A stretch of DNA of 64,000 nucleotides from GCA-2725625 sp964574215 (GCA_964574215.1 CAZNLR010000009.1:50338-114337); one strand, 5' to 3'; counted from the stretch's first letter, positions 28,566-38,308 are shown. Program-made: numbers and translations. Notes: generated from the sequence alone by a model not told the origin.

Positions 28566-29400
28566 GCCACAGGCTGCTTTCAACGGCGCCATCCGGCAGT
28601 TCCAATTTACCGACAATCGAGTTTTCCAATTCCGCCGCCATTCTGGAGGCCACATAGTGGCTGGCGAACAGAATTTCATACCCATTCCCCTGCAAAAGAC
28701 CAGCGACCCCCTGCTGTTCGTTGTAACCCCTCCATTCCCACGTCACCGGATAGTCGTCGGGCAGGAAAATGTCATGGATGTGAATGAGCACGCCCGGGGG
28801 CAGGACGGGGAGGATGCAGTTGAACAGATAGTCCACATCGCTGCCCGGCATCAGGATATGGCTGGAATCGATAAATAAAATATCGCCGTCCGTTAGCTCA
28901 TCAAATGGTGCTGCACCGGCCTCTTCAACCGGTTTCAATATGAGGTCTACATTCAATTCGCCGATGGTTGCCCGGGGGGCCGGGTCGATGGCTGTTATTC
29001 GAGTGTTTAAACCACCGTCGGTGACTGCCTGGGCCATAAACCGGGTGGAATGGCCGGACCCCACTTCAACAATTCGCTCAGGCTGGTAATGACGCACCAT
29101 GGAATAAGCCGCCACGCCATCAAGCCTCGGAAACCAAACTTGCCGCCAACGGGGCCCAGGAGGCGAATTTTTTCCAATATTATCAATCTCTTCTTTATAT
29201 AAGTTAATAATTTGAATGAAGTCTAAGAAGGCTGTTTTCCGGCGTAAGAACAGCGGCACCAGAGCATCGTAGGAAGAGCGTTCGCGGGCCGGTTTAAGCT
29301 TGTCGGCATAGCGATAGGGAATAAAAAATCCCTGCCGTTTGAAGCCAAAAATGGTTGCCAAGCCCATTTTTAACAGCCGCCATTTGGGAACCGGTGCCAT
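28552..29400 (-). CDS. Class I SAM-dependent methyltransferase
   Basis: The 282-residue protein is taken from the ATG at 29400, five bases after the nadB stop; upstream in-frame codons lie inside nadB. Motif I is RIVEVGSGHSTRFMAQAV, and ILFIDSSH with HIHDIF resembles the methyltransf_24 group, which often modifies sugars or polyketide-like substrates. The N-terminal 110 residues are helical and probably a substrate-recognition cap. It follows the NAD operon closely but its function is not obviously linked to it. Confidence 0.75.
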   Translation of the reverse strand: MAPVPKWRLLKMGLATIFGFKRQGFFIPYRYADKLKPARERSSYDALVPLFLRRKTAFLDFIQIINLYKEEIDNIGKNSPPGPRWRQVWFPRLDGVAAYSMVRHYQPERIVEVGSGHSTRFMAQAVTDGGLNTRITAIDPAPRATIGELNVDLILKPVEEAGAAPFDELTDGDILFIDSSHILMPGSDVDYLFNCILPVLPPGVLIHIHDIFLPDDYPVTWEWRGYNEQQGVAGLLQGNGYEILFASHYVASRMAAELENSIVGKLELPDGAVESSLWLRKI

Positions 29401-29404
29401 AGCC

Positions 29405-31000
29405 CTACACGGGCTCCAATATAGTGGGTTCCGGCTTGGTGGCATCGTCGGTTTCAGGGTAGTCGAGCGTATGATGGATTCCCCGGCTTTCCTTGCGGCG
29501 CATGGCCGATTGCACGATCAGTTCCGCCACCACCAGCAGGTTTCTCAGTTCCAACAAATCGTTGCTGATGCGGAAATTACCGTAATAGTCGGCGATTTCG
29601 GATTTCAGCATTTCGATCCGGTGCTGGGCCCGCTCCAGCCGCTTGGTCGACCGCACGATACCCACATAGTCCCACATAAAGCGCCTGAGTTCGTCCCAGT
29701 TATGAGTGACAACGATTTCCTCGTCTGAATCCTTCACCCAGCTTTCGTCCCAAGGTTTTAAGGCAGGCGGCATATGAATTTGCGCCAGCCGCCCATCAAT
29801 GTCTTTGCCTGCCGCCGTTGATATGACCAGGCATTCCAGCAGAGAGTTGCTGGCCATGCGGTTGGCGCCATGGAGGCCCGTATAGGCGGCTTCCCCCACG
29901 GCATAGAGACCGTCGATATCCGTCCTGCCGTTCAAATCGGTCATCACGCCGCCGCAGGTATAGTGGGCAGCGGGCACAACGGGCAGGGCTTCTTTGGTCA
30001 TATCGAAGCCGAATTGCAGGCAGCGGGCATAAATCATGGGAAAATGACTGACGACGAAATTCGCCGGCTTATGACTGATGTCGAGATAGACGCAATCGAC
30101 GCCCAACCGCTTCATTTCGTGGTCGATGGCGCGGGCGACGATATCCCGGGGCGCCAAATCGCCCCGTTCGTCAAATTCCTCGGTAAAGGAAGAGCCGTCC
30201 GGCAATTTCAACTTGGCGCCTTCGCCTCGCAGTGCTTCCGAGACAAGGAACGATTTTGCCCGCGGATGGTACAGGCACGTGGGGTGAAACTGGGTGAATT
30301 CCATATTGGCGATGCGGCAGCCGGCCCGCCACGCCATGGCTATGCCGTCGCCGGAATTACTGTCGGGATTACTGGTATAAAGATAGACCTTGCTGGCACC
30401 GCCGGTAGCGATCACTGTCACCCGGGCGCGAAAAGTCACGACCCGTCCGTTTTTCTGATCCAGAGCATAAAATCCGACGCATTTACGGGGCTCGCCGTCT
30501 TCGCAGATCAAATCGACGGCGGTAAATTCCTCGAAGACCGAAACATTTTTCTGTGCCTTGACCCGGTCGGCGAGGGTATTCTCCACGGCCTTGCCGGTGT
30601 GGTCCGCCGAATGCACCACGCGGCGGTGGGAATGGCCGCCTTCCCGCGTTAAATGAAAAGCGCCGTCTTTTTCCATTGTAAAATCGACACCTAATTCCGT
30701 TAGATGTTCGATTTCCGCTCGCCCGCCTTCGACGATAAAGCGGACAGCCTCTTCGTCGCACAGACCGGCACCGGCGTTTAACGTGTCGTCGATGTGAGAT
30801 TGGACGGAATCATCGTCACCCAAGACAGCGGCAATACCGCCCTGGGCGTTCTCCGTGCTGCCTTCGAACAAGCTTCCTTTGGAAAGCACGGCAATTTTGG
30901 ATTTATCAGATAGCTGCAAAACGGTGCCCAGACCGGAAGCGCCGCTGCCGATAACGGCGACGTCGAATTCATAATCGTCCGGCTGTTGGCTGGGGGCCAA
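29405..31000 (-). CDS. nadB: L-aspartate oxidase NadB
   Basis: The 531-residue flavoprotein oxidises L-aspartate to iminoaspartate, the first step of NAD synthesis. The FAD-binding motif is VAVIGSGASGLG near residue 15; ENAQGGIAAVLGDDDS and the active-site region EFTQFHPTCLYHP, then HYTCGGVMTDLNGRTDIDGLYAVGEAAYTGLHGANRMASNSLLE, are typical of NadB. The start is a TTG at 31000 with an AGGAG site eight bases upstream; no ATG precedes the FAD motif, so a TTG start is required. It is the third gene of nadA-nadC-nadB. Confidence 0.95.
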   Translation of the reverse strand: MAPSQQPDDYEFDVAVIGSGASGLGTVLQLSDKSKIAVLSKGSLFEGSTENAQGGIAAVLGDDDSVQSHIDDTLNAGAGLCDEEAVRFIVEGGRAEIEHLTELGVDFTMEKDGAFHLTREGGHSHRRVVHSADHTGKAVENTLADRVKAQKNVSVFEEFTAVDLICEDGEPRKCVGFYALDQKNGRVVTFRARVTVIATGGASKVYLYTSNPDSNSGDGIAMAWRAGCRIANMEFTQFHPTCLYHPRAKSFLVSEALRGEGAKLKLPDGSSFTEEFDERGDLAPRDIVARAIDHEMKRLGVDCVYLDISHKPANFVVSHFPMIYARCLQFGFDMTKEALPVVPAAHYTCGGVMTDLNGRTDIDGLYAVGEAAYTGLHGANRMASNSLLECLVISTAAGKDIDGRLAQIHMPPALKPWDESWVKDSDEEIVVTHNWDELRRFMWDYVGIVRSTKRLERAQHRIEMLKSEIADYYGNFRISNDLLELRNLLVVAELIVQSAMRRKESRGIHHTLDYPETDDATKPEPTILEPV

Positions 31001-31014
31001 GGCTCAGCTCCTGT

Positions 31015-31878
31015 TTACGTTTGTGCGGTATCCCAGTCGAGACCGATATTCACCGCCCGTGCCGAATGGGTCAACCGTCCGACGGAAACGTGGGTTACGC
31101 CGGTGGCTGCAATATCCTGGATGGTTTCCAGATTGACGTCGCCCGAGGCTTCCGTGGGAATATTACCGCCGACAATGGCAACGGCTTTGGTTTGGGTTTC
31201 GCGGTCCATATTGTCCAGCAATATCATATCAGCCCCGGCGGCGAGGGCTTCTTCGACTTGCGCCAAGGTGTCGCATTCCACTTCGATGTTGGTAAGATTT
31301 TCCTCTTTGGCGCGGTTTACGGCTTCGGTGATGCCGCCGGATACCGCGATATGATTGTCTTTGATCAAAACGCCGTCATCCAGGCACATACGGTGATTGG
31401 TGGCGCCGCCCATGCGGGTGGCGTATTTGGCCAGTTGCCGAAGTCCCGGGATGGTTTTCCGGGTGTCCAATAAAATGACACCGGTATTCTTGATCGCGTC
31501 CGCATAAGTTCGGGTCAGGGTGGCGATGCCGGAAAGGTGCTGCAAGGTGTTAATGGCGGTCCGTTCGGCGCTCAGCAATTTTACCGCCGGTCCTTCCAAT
31601 TTCGCCAGGACCGTTCCGGCGGACACTTTATCGCCGTCTCTGACTTGCGGTTGCCAACCGATGTCCGGCGAAAACCGCTCGAACACCCGGCCGGCGATGG
31701 GCAACCCGGCGCAGACCATTTCCTCCCGCGCCGCCATGACGCCGGTAAACCTTGTCTCGGGCGGGATCACTGCCTGTGAGGTCAAATCGCCCCGGCCCAA
31801 ATCCTCGGCGATGGCCACATCGATGATGCGGTCGACAAAAAGCTTATCCAGCCCTTCGGGCCATTCTATTTGAGACAT
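31015..31878 (-). CDS. nadC: Nicotinate-nucleotide diphosphorylase (carboxylating) NadC
   Basis: The 287-residue enzyme converts quinolinate and PRPP to nicotinate mononucleotide with release of CO2. The N-terminal segment has AEDLGRGDLTSQAVI; the phosphoribosyl part has LDTRKTIPGLRQLAKYATRMGGATNHRMCLDDGVLIKDNH, and IEVECDTLAQVEEAL with DMILLDNM. The start ATG shares its first base with the nadA stop, giving coupling. Upstream in-frame codons to 32058 lie inside nadA and are rejected. nadB follows 14 bases on. Confidence 0.95.
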   Translation of the reverse strand: MSQIEWPEGLDKLFVDRIIDVAIAEDLGRGDLTSQAVIPPETRFTGVMAAREEMVCAGLPIAGRVFERFSPDIGWQPQVRDGDKVSAGTVLAKLEGPAVKLLSAERTAINTLQHLSGIATLTRTYADAIKNTGVILLDTRKTIPGLRQLAKYATRMGGATNHRMCLDDGVLIKDNHIAVSGGITEAVNRAKEENLTNIEVECDTLAQVEEALAAGADMILLDNMDRETQTKAVAIVGGNIPTEASGDVNLETIQDIAATGVTHVSVGRLTHSARAVNIGLDWDTAQT

Positions 31879-32891
31879 TAAGCAGCGTCTTTTTTGGGCT
31901 GAGCCGCCGGCGACATGTCGAGCATGCGCTGCAAGGGTTCCAGTGCGCTGAGACGGAGGTCTTCCGGCATTTCGATCCGGGGCGCCCCGTTGAACATGGC
32001 GAGATAAAGTTTTTCGAGATCGTTCAACGCCATATAGGGGCAATTGGCGCAATCGCAACTGCCGTCGGCACCGGGGGCGGCGATAAAGGTTTTTTCGGGC
32101 GCTGCTTTTTGCATTTGATGGAAAATATGTTGTTCGGTGGCGACGATATATTCCGGTGCGTCACCGGTGGTGACATATTTCAATATAGATGACGTCGATC
32201 CCACATGGTCCGCATGGTTCAAAATGCTTTCCGGGCACTCGGGGTGGGCGGTAATTTTGGCGTCCGGATGGCGGACCGACAATTTGACCAGTTCACGCTC
32301 GCTGAACTGTTCGTGGACAATACAGGTGCCGGGCCAGATATCCATATCCCGGCCGGTTTTTTTGGCGAGATAAGATCCCAAATGGCGGTCCGGTCCGAAA
32401 ATCAGCTTTTGGTCGACCGGAATCTGATCGAGAATCGCTTCGGCATTGGAAGAGGTCACGATAATATCCGAGAGCGCTTTGACCTCGGCCGAGCAATTGA
32501 CGTAGCTGAGAGCCATATGGTCAGGCCGGGCGTCCCGAAATGCCTTGAAGTCGTCGGGCGGGCAGGAGTCCTCGAGGGAACAACCGGCATCCCGGTCCGG
32601 TAATACGACGGTTTTTTCGGGACTGAGTATTTTGGCGCATTCGGCCATGAACTTAACGCCGCAAAAAGCAATCATATCGGCGTCGGTTTCGGCGGCTTTG
32701 CGGGACAGGTCCAATGAATCGCCCACAAAATCAGCCAGATCCTGGATTTCAGGCGACTGATAAAAATGGGCGAGGATGACGGCGTTCTTTTCCTTCCGTA
32801 ATTTATCGATTTCCTGTTCCAGGTCGATAAACGGATCAAGGCTATCAGAAGTTAGGGCGTTTTCGCCCGGATCGACGACTGTATTTATCAT
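31878..32891 (-). CDS. nadA: Quinolinate synthase NadA
   Basis: The 337-residue enzyme condenses iminoaspartate with dihydroxyacetone phosphate to give quinolinate. It has an oxygen-sensitive 4Fe-4S cluster whose cysteines appear in CGVKFMAECAKILSP, AHPECPESI and CDCANCPYMALN. YVNCSAEVKALSDIIVTSSNA and FGPDRHLGSYLAKKTGRDM are other NadA signatures. The ATG at 32891 has an AAGAAGG site; an earlier ATG at 32918 adds nine residues and is less favoured. It heads the operon. Confidence 0.95.
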   Translation of the reverse strand: MINTVVDPGENALTSDSLDPFIDLEQEIDKLRKEKNAVILAHFYQSPEIQDLADFVGDSLDLSRKAAETDADMIAFCGVKFMAECAKILSPEKTVVLPDRDAGCSLEDSCPPDDFKAFRDARPDHMALSYVNCSAEVKALSDIIVTSSNAEAILDQIPVDQKLIFGPDRHLGSYLAKKTGRDMDIWPGTCIVHEQFSERELVKLSVRHPDAKITAHPECPESILNHADHVGSTSSILKYVTTGDAPEYIVATEQHIFHQMQKAAPEKTFIAAPGADGSCDCANCPYMALNDLEKLYLAMFNGAPRIEMPEDLRLSALEPLQRMLDMSPAAQPKKDAA

Positions 32892-33059
32892 GGGCCTTCT
32901 TAATCCGGCTTTTCGCATACAATTTAGTATCAGGGGCCGAAAGCAAATTAAGTGTTGGTATATAAAAGGAAATTTGGCCTAAATGTTCGTTAAGTCAAGA
33001 GCCATCAGCGTACGGTGACAAATTTTGTTACCAACGGAAATCAATGGAAGAGTGGATCA

Positions 33060-34223
33060 ATGCCGGTTATCAAGGAAATTGAAGCGTTTAAGGACGAAAT
33101 ATCCGCCTGGCGGCAAGATATTCACGCCCACCCCGAAACCGCCTTCGAGGAACACCGTACGGCTGAAATGGTCGCCGAAAAGCTTAAATCCTTTGGTATT
33201 ACGGTTCATACCGGTATGGCGAAAACCGGTGTGGTTGGTACGCTGGTAAATGGCGAAGGCCCTGCCATTGGACTGCGTGCCGATATGGATGCGCTCAATC
33301 TCGATGAACAAGCAGATGTTTCCTTCAAATCGACCTATCAAGGAAAAATGCATGCCTGTGGCCATGACGGCCATACGGCCATGCTTTTGGGCGCGGCCAA
33401 GTATCTAGCCGAAACCAAGCGGTTTAACGGCACCGTCCGGTTTATATTTCAGCCGGCCGAGGAAATGGCCGGCGGCGGCGGCGTCATGGTCGAGGAAGGA
33501 CTATTTGATGAATTCCCCGTCGATTCGGTCTATGGATTGCACAATTGGCCCAACATGCCGGCCGGAAAAATGTGTGTGCGGCCGGGACCGGTGATGGCGT
33601 CGGCGGCCTTATTTGAAATCAAAGTTAGGGGCAAGGCCGCCCATGCGGCGTCGCCGCACCAGGGTATCGATCCCATCGTCGTCGGATCGGAAATCGTCAG
33701 CGCCCTGCAGACCATATCCAGCCGCGCGACCGATCCGTTGGAAGCCATCGTCATCACGGTTACCCAGTTCCATGCCGGTGACGCCGACAATATTATTCCC
33801 GACGAAGCGATTTTGCGGGGAACCGCACGGTCTTTTGCGGAAAAATCGGAGACCGTCATTGAACCGTTGATACGCCGTATAGCTGAAGGCATTGCGGCGG
33901 CCAACGGTGCCGAGATTGAGCTAATTTATGACCACCGCTATCCGGTGCTCATCAACCAGTCGGATCAATGTGACATCGCCATGACGGCGGTTCGGGATGT
34001 CGTCGGCGAGGAGGGAGTGTATCCCGAATATCCGCCGACCATGGCGTCGGAGGACTTTTCTTTTATGCTGAACCAGCGGCCCGGCTGTTTCATGCGGTTG
34101 GGGGCAGCGTTGGAGGGCGAGGAAACCTTTGCCCTGCACAGCAGCAAATATAAATTCAACGACAGCGTCCTGACCATCGGCGCCAGCTTCTGGGCGCGTC
34201 TGGTCGAAATCGTCCTGAAATAA
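33060..34223 (+). CDS. M20 family amidohydrolase
   Basis: The 387-residue metallohydrolase is of the hippurate hydrolase/HipO-like branch. Metal ligands appear in MHACGHDGHTAML and FIFQPAEEMAGGGGVMVEEG, and the dimerisation domain sits in the middle (AHAASPHQGIDPIVVGSEIVSAL). Members release amino acids from N-acyl conjugates in the cytosol. The ATG at 33060 follows a GGAAGAG site; the GTG at 33015 would add 15 residues of low-complexity sequence. It is divergent from nadA. Confidence 0.88.
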   Translation: MPVIKEIEAFKDEISAWRQDIHAHPETAFEEHRTAEMVAEKLKSFGITVHTGMAKTGVVGTLVNGEGPAIGLRADMDALNLDEQADVSFKSTYQGKMHACGHDGHTAMLLGAAKYLAETKRFNGTVRFIFQPAEEMAGGGGVMVEEGLFDEFPVDSVYGLHNWPNMPAGKMCVRPGPVMASAALFEIKVRGKAAHAASPHQGIDPIVVGSEIVSALQTISSRATDPLEAIVITVTQFHAGDADNIIPDEAILRGTARSFAEKSETVIEPLIRRIAEGIAAANGAEIELIYDHRYPVLINQSDQCDIAMTAVRDVVGEEGVYPEYPPTMASEDFSFMLNQRPGCFMRLGAALEGEETFALHSSKYKFNDSVLTIGASFWARLVEIVLK

Positions 34224-34383
34224 TTTGAACTCCGAAAATCGGTTTACTCGATCTTTACTTTTTGGGCCGAAACATGAGGGCGGGAGTCAAATAGACAAAA
34301 ATCAGAATTTTGAACTTATCCACGGCTTGAATTCAGCCGATGCCGGAAATCTAGGTCCGACGATAAGATAGGTTCAGTCTCCG

Positions 34384-34417
34384 CACGGTCGCGGTCTCTT
34401 TTGGGATCGCGGCCGTG
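34384..34417. other. Stem-loop between convergent genes
   Basis: CACGGTCGCG pairs, with G-U tolerance, against CGCGGCCGTG across a TCTTTT-containing loop. It lies between the M20 gene and the convergent receiver gene. There is no downstream T-tract on either strand, so a terminator role is possible but weak. Confidence 0.35.
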
Positions 34418-34445
34418 TCCTATTTGAAGGAACGGTTGGAAATTT

Positions 34446-35366
34446 TTAGTCGGCGGTGGAGCCGGTGTCCATCAGTTGTGAGAACAGATCCAGCAACTTT
34501 TCCATCTCGAATGGCTTTTCGATCACCGCATCGGCGCCGAGATTGGCTGCCGCCTCGATATAGTCGTCGGTCGACAAATCGACGAAATTTTTGGACATGG
34601 CGATGATTCGCACGTTGTCCTTGCGTTCTCTCAGTTTCGCCAGAGCTTCGGCCAGAGGCAAGGGATGTCCCGGATATTTCTCGTCGTTTAAATCTTCTTT
34701 GTGGATCTTGGGCGGATTAAAATCCGTCTCCGACAAAATAATGTGGTAGCCGATTTCCTTATAACTGAAGAATACATCCCGGAGATCAGTTTGTATGAGG
34801 TAATAACCTTCTTCCCACAATGAAGCGCGCAAGGATTCGACGAATTCGTCATCCTGGCTGATACACATGACGTTCAGCGGCCGTTTGCGTTCTTCCCGGA
34901 CGGCGTCTTTAACGGCCTGTTGGACGGATTGACGTCGTTTGGCGGCGCCGGTTCTTTGCCGTCCTTCCTCCTTGGCGAAGCGCGATTCCTTTTGTCGTTG
35001 TTTTTCGATGCGAATAAGCCGGAGCCGTCGACGCTCCTTTTCCTCGTCCCATTCAACTCGCTTCAGCCAGAGATGGAAAATGACGTAGATGAGAAGAGCC
35101 GGGACAAATGTCAGCATCAGCTTCTTGCCCCAGTAATTCACTGTGTCGCGCCCGGCTACGCGCAAAATTCTGGATTTGCACTCATATCGGACTTTGAAGG
35201 AGCCCTTACATTTCCTGAGTTGCTTTTGAAGCTGTTCTTCGCGAACGCTATCGCCGTAGTCGAATCCGCCCATATCGTTGAATTGCATGACGCCAACGAT
35301 AAGCATCCACAGCACAGCGCCAATCGCTGAGCCCCATTTCATTGCTTTTTTCTTGCCGGCGGTCAT
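34446..35366 (-). CDS. Membrane-anchored receiver-domain protein
   Basis: The 306-residue protein has two membrane segments (about residues 12-28 and 82-100) around a short periplasmic loop with two Cys. An Arg/Glu/Lys-rich coiled-coil stretch (105-165) and a C-terminal receiver domain follow. Conserved receiver features are the acidic pair in CISQDDEF, Ser in IIAMSKN and Lys in VIEKPFEM. The usual phospho-acceptor Asp position reads Glu213 (LSETDF), so phosphorylation is doubtful; Asp215 is a possible substitute. No output domain or kinase partner is adjacent. Confidence 0.7.
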   Translation of the reverse strand: MTAGKKKAMKWGSAIGAVLWMLIVGVMQFNDMGGFDYGDSVREEQLQKQLRKCKGSFKVRYECKSRILRVAGRDTVNYWGKKLMLTFVPALLIYVIFHLWLKRVEWDEEKERRRLRLIRIEKQRQKESRFAKEEGRQRTGAAKRRQSVQQAVKDAVREERKRPLNVMCISQDDEFVESLRASLWEEGYYLIQTDLRDVFFSYKEIGYHIILSETDFNPPKIHKEDLNDEKYPGHPLPLAEALAKLRERKDNVRIIAMSKNFVDLSTDDYIEAAANLGADAVIEKPFEMEKLLDLFSQLMDTGSTAD

Positions 35367-35611
35367 GGTCCAAAATCTACGGTCGAAGCTGTCTATTTAT
35401 ACTTTATTCCGGTTATCTTTTTGTAATGCAACAGTTTTATTTACAGTGAAGATACTTAGATAATCGGGTTTCCACCCTTACCGAATTGTAATGTTGCGGC
35501 AATATAGCCGTAAGGTCGGCTTCATTAACCTCCTATTTAAAGATCGTAACGGTCGAATCCAACTCACCAGTTAGGCGGCCGGGCAGCAATATAAAGAATT
35601 AGGAGATAAAA

Positions 35612-37162
35612 ATGATCGAATCGACGGAAGCCAAGGGTAGAACCCAGAAACTGCTTTTGGCTGGCGCGGCGGTTGCCACCGTTGGCGCCGTTGCGACTTT
35701 AATGACCATTGGCGGACTTCGTGCCAGCACGGCCATGACTCCTCTCAAAGTCGCGGCTCCGCCGGTTGTTTCCACGGTATCGCCCAATCCGATCGCCAAT
35801 ACGCCGGTCAACGTGGCGGATATCGTGGAAAGGGTCGGGCAAGCGGTTGTCAGCATCGAAGTGTCTCAAAAAATCGCTTCCGTTCAGCAGCGGACGCCCT
35901 TCGGACCTTTCGAAGAATTTTTCAAACGTTTCGATACGCCGGAGCATCCTCAAAATCAACGCCCCACCCCCCGGCATCATCAGGCGCGGGGCGTAGGTTC
36001 AGGTTTCATCATCGATAAGAACGGCTACATCGTGACCAATAATCATGTGATCAATGGCGCGGACCAAATCACAGTTTCTCTGACCGACGGCAGGAAATTT
36101 AAAGCCCAACTGGTCGGCGCCGATGAGAAGACTGATCTGGCGCTGCTTAAAATTGAGGCCGAAAAACCGTTGCCGGCAGTGAAATTCGGCCGCTCGGATA
36201 CCATGCGGGTGGGTGACTGGGTTGTGACCATCGGCAATCCTTTCGGTCTCGGTCAGACGGTTACCACGGGTATCGTGTCGGCGCGTCACCGCAATATTGG
36301 GGCCGGACCGTTCGATGATTTTCTGCAAATCGATGCGCCCATCAACAAAGGCAATTCCGGCGGGCCGGCGTTCAATCTGCGGGGCGAGGTCATCGGTGTG
36401 AATACCGCCATTTTCTCTCCTTCGGGCGGCAATGTCGGAATTGGATTCGCCATTCCGTCGCTCCAGGCCCAAAAAATTGTCGCCGACCTCAAGTCTGATG
36501 GCGTGGTACAGCGTGGCTGGCTGGGTGTTCACATCCAGGAAGTTAACGAAGTTATCGCCCAGGGATTGGACTTGGACATCGCCAAAGGCGCGCTGGTCGC
36601 CAAGGTGATGCCCGGCAGCCCGGCCGCAAAATCAGGGTTGAAACCCGGTGACGTTATTCTCAACGTCAACGGCGGTTCCACCAAAACAATGCGCGAATTA
36701 CCAAAACAGATCGCTGCCCTGCGAAGCGGTGATAAGGCTGACATGACCATTTGGCGAAACGGTAAGGAGAAAACCCTGTCCGTCGTGATCGGCAAAACGC
36801 CAACGATTGAACAACTGGCCAGCGCCGCTAACCCGGCGAATGTCGATGACGGTAATATTATCGGCATGCGTTTGGCAGGGCTTGATGATCAGACGCGCCG
36901 CACTCTCAAGCTCAACGCGAGCCAAAATGGCGTTGTCGTTGCTGATGTCGATGTGAACAGTTTCGCGGCCAGGGCAGGTCTTCGCCGCGGCGATGTCATT
37001 TCAACCATAGGAAATTCGGAGGTTGCCACACCCTCTGAGGCCGCCCGGAAGATTGAGCAAGCGAAGCACGCCAATCGCCGGGCGGTCCTGCTACACGTTA
37101 CCAGGGGAACGGTCAACGGAATCACCGAACGATTCGTCGCCGTTCCCTTGCGTGACGCCTAA
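35612..37162 (+). CDS. degP: HtrA/DegP-type serine protease
   Basis: The 516-residue periplasmic protease-chaperone has a hydrophobic N-terminus (about residues 14-38) that may be a signal or anchor. The catalytic triad is His145 in NNHVIN, Asp175 in KTDLALL and Ser249 in GNSGGPAF. Two PDZ domains follow (about 295-390 and 410-515), with GWLGVHIQEV opening the first. It degrades misfolded envelope proteins. A clear AGGAG site precedes the ATG, and a stem-loop terminator follows. Its proximity to a two-component pair suggests regulation by envelope stress. Confidence 0.93.
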   Translation: MIESTEAKGRTQKLLLAGAAVATVGAVATLMTIGGLRASTAMTPLKVAAPPVVSTVSPNPIANTPVNVADIVERVGQAVVSIEVSQKIASVQQRTPFGPFEEFFKRFDTPEHPQNQRPTPRHHQARGVGSGFIIDKNGYIVTNNHVINGADQITVSLTDGRKFKAQLVGADEKTDLALLKIEAEKPLPAVKFGRSDTMRVGDWVVTIGNPFGLGQTVTTGIVSARHRNIGAGPFDDFLQIDAPINKGNSGGPAFNLRGEVIGVNTAIFSPSGGNVGIGFAIPSLQAQKIVADLKSDGVVQRGWLGVHIQEVNEVIAQGLDLDIAKGALVAKVMPGSPAAKSGLKPGDVILNVNGGSTKTMRELPKQIAALRSGDKADMTIWRNGKEKTLSVVIGKTPTIEQLASAANPANVDDGNIIGMRLAGLDDQTRRTLKLNASQNGVVVADVDVNSFAARAGLRRGDVISTIGNSEVATPSEAARKIEQAKHANRRAVLLHVTRGTVNGITERFVAVPLRDA

Positions 37163-37201
37163 AGTATCAGTGCCGACTCCTTTAACGAGTCTTTTGTGAG
37201 T

Positions 37202-37232
37202 TTGTCCCGGCGCCTATTCAGGGCCGGGACAA
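37202..37232 (+). terminator. Rho-independent-like terminator after degP
   Basis: TTGTCCCGGC at 37202 pairs with GCCGGGACAA ending at 37232, and the stem extends inward through CCT/AGG with one bulged G around an ATTC loop. It lies 40 bases after the protease stop. The T-tract (CTTGTATT) is weak. Confidence 0.65.
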
Positions 37233-37398
37233 CTTGTATTCCACGTTCGAATCCTATCGGTGCGGGTGCCCAGGATATTTCTAGTTCAGTTCAACTTGGA
37301 GATTCTTTGGATCATCTGAATTAAATTCTCTATTATTGGCAATCAATTTGATAGAACCAAATGCACGTAAAGAAAATTCAAACATTGCCGTTAGCTCC

Positions 37399-38079
37399 AT
37401 GCGCATATTAGTGATTGAAGACGACCGGGAAGCCGCCGGATATATGGTCAAGGGACTGGCCGAAAGCGGTCATGTGGCCGACCATGCCGCCGATGGCGAG
37501 GACGGTTTCGCCATGGCGTCCGAGGGCATCTACGATTTGTTGATCGTCGACCGGATGCTGCCAAAATTGGATGGGTTAACCTTGGTGGAACGGCTTCGCG
37601 CCGAAGGACGGCCGGAACCCATTCTGTTTCTCAGCGCTCTGGGTGAAGTGGACGACCGGGTAAAAGGGCTTCGGGCCGGGGGGGATGACTATCTCACCAA
37701 ACCCTACGCTTTTACCGAATTGCTGGCGCGGATTGAAGCTCTGGTACGCCGCGGTAACCAGGCGGAGGTCTCAACGAATTTTCTGGTGGGTGATTTGGAA
37801 CTCGATCTATTGAAACGCCGGGTCGTGCGGGATGGCGAGGAAATCCTTCTCCAGCCGCGCGAGTTCAAATTGCTGGAATTTTTGATGCGTAACGCCGGTC
37901 AGATCGTCACCCGAACCATGCTGCTTGAAAATGTTTGGGATTATCATTTCGACCCGCAAACCAACGTGATCGATGTGCATATCAGCCGGTTGCGGTCGAA
38001 AATCGACAAGGATTTCGATAAACAACTGCTGCAAACCGTACGAGGCGCGGGATATTGCTTACGTGAACCTGACCGGTGA
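37399..38079 (+). CDS. OmpR-family response regulator
   Basis: The 226-residue regulator has a receiver domain with acidic pair IEDDRE, phospho-acceptor Asp51 in IVDRMLPKLDG and Lys in TKPYAF. A winged-helix DNA-binding domain follows (about 130-222, with LQPREFKLLEFLMRNAGQIVTR and NVIDVHISRLRSKID). The ATG at 37399 is chosen because MRILVIEDD is the canonical beginning; upstream in-frame codons lack a ribosome-binding site. Its likely partner kinase lies 1.4 kb downstream beyond an inverted methyltransferase gene. Confidence 0.92.
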   Translation: MRILVIEDDREAAGYMVKGLAESGHVADHAADGEDGFAMASEGIYDLLIVDRMLPKLDGLTLVERLRAEGRPEPILFLSALGEVDDRVKGLRAGGDDYLTKPYAFTELLARIEALVRRGNQAEVSTNFLVGDLELDLLKRRVVRDGEEILLQPREFKLLEFLMRNAGQIVTRTMLLENVWDYHFDPQTNVIDVHISRLRSKIDKDFDKQLLQTVRGAGYCLREPDR

Positions 38080-38237
38080 CCGAAAGATAACCGTAGAAAC
38101 CAGACATACCACCCAACCCATCGGTTATTGAAGCAGGCGCAATTTGACCTCTTTCTTCCCGCCGTTTCTAATTTCATTTTCCAATAAATTGTCGACCGAT
38201 TGTCAAATGGCTCTTTCAGGTAGGGGTATCAAATAAC

Positions 38238-38262
38238 GTCTGCTATACCCTCAAAAGCAGAC
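38238..38262. repeat. Small hairpin repeat, copy 1
   Basis: GTCTGCT and AGCAGAC form seven-base arms around an 11-base spacer (TATACCCTCAAA-type). It lies in the 318-base gap between the response regulator and the methyltransferase. The same arms recur at 38285 and 39232. No other feature is seen in that gap. Confidence 0.55.
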
Positions 38263-38284
38263 ATCATCCAACTAGCAAAAGTGA

Positions 38285-38308
38285 GTCTGCTACAGACCCA
38301 AAGCGGAC
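38285..38308. repeat. Small hairpin repeat, copy 2
   Basis: GTCTGCT and AGCGGAC form seven-base arms (one G-T pair) around ACAGACCCA. It lies 22 bases after copy 1. The AAGCGGAC end matches a motif seen in short intergenic palindromes of many proteobacteria. Confidence 0.5.

Noticed and set aside
29870..30652. 260-codon plus-strand open frame
   Set aside because: It is antisense to nadB, a clear housekeeping gene, with no motif or ribosome-binding site.
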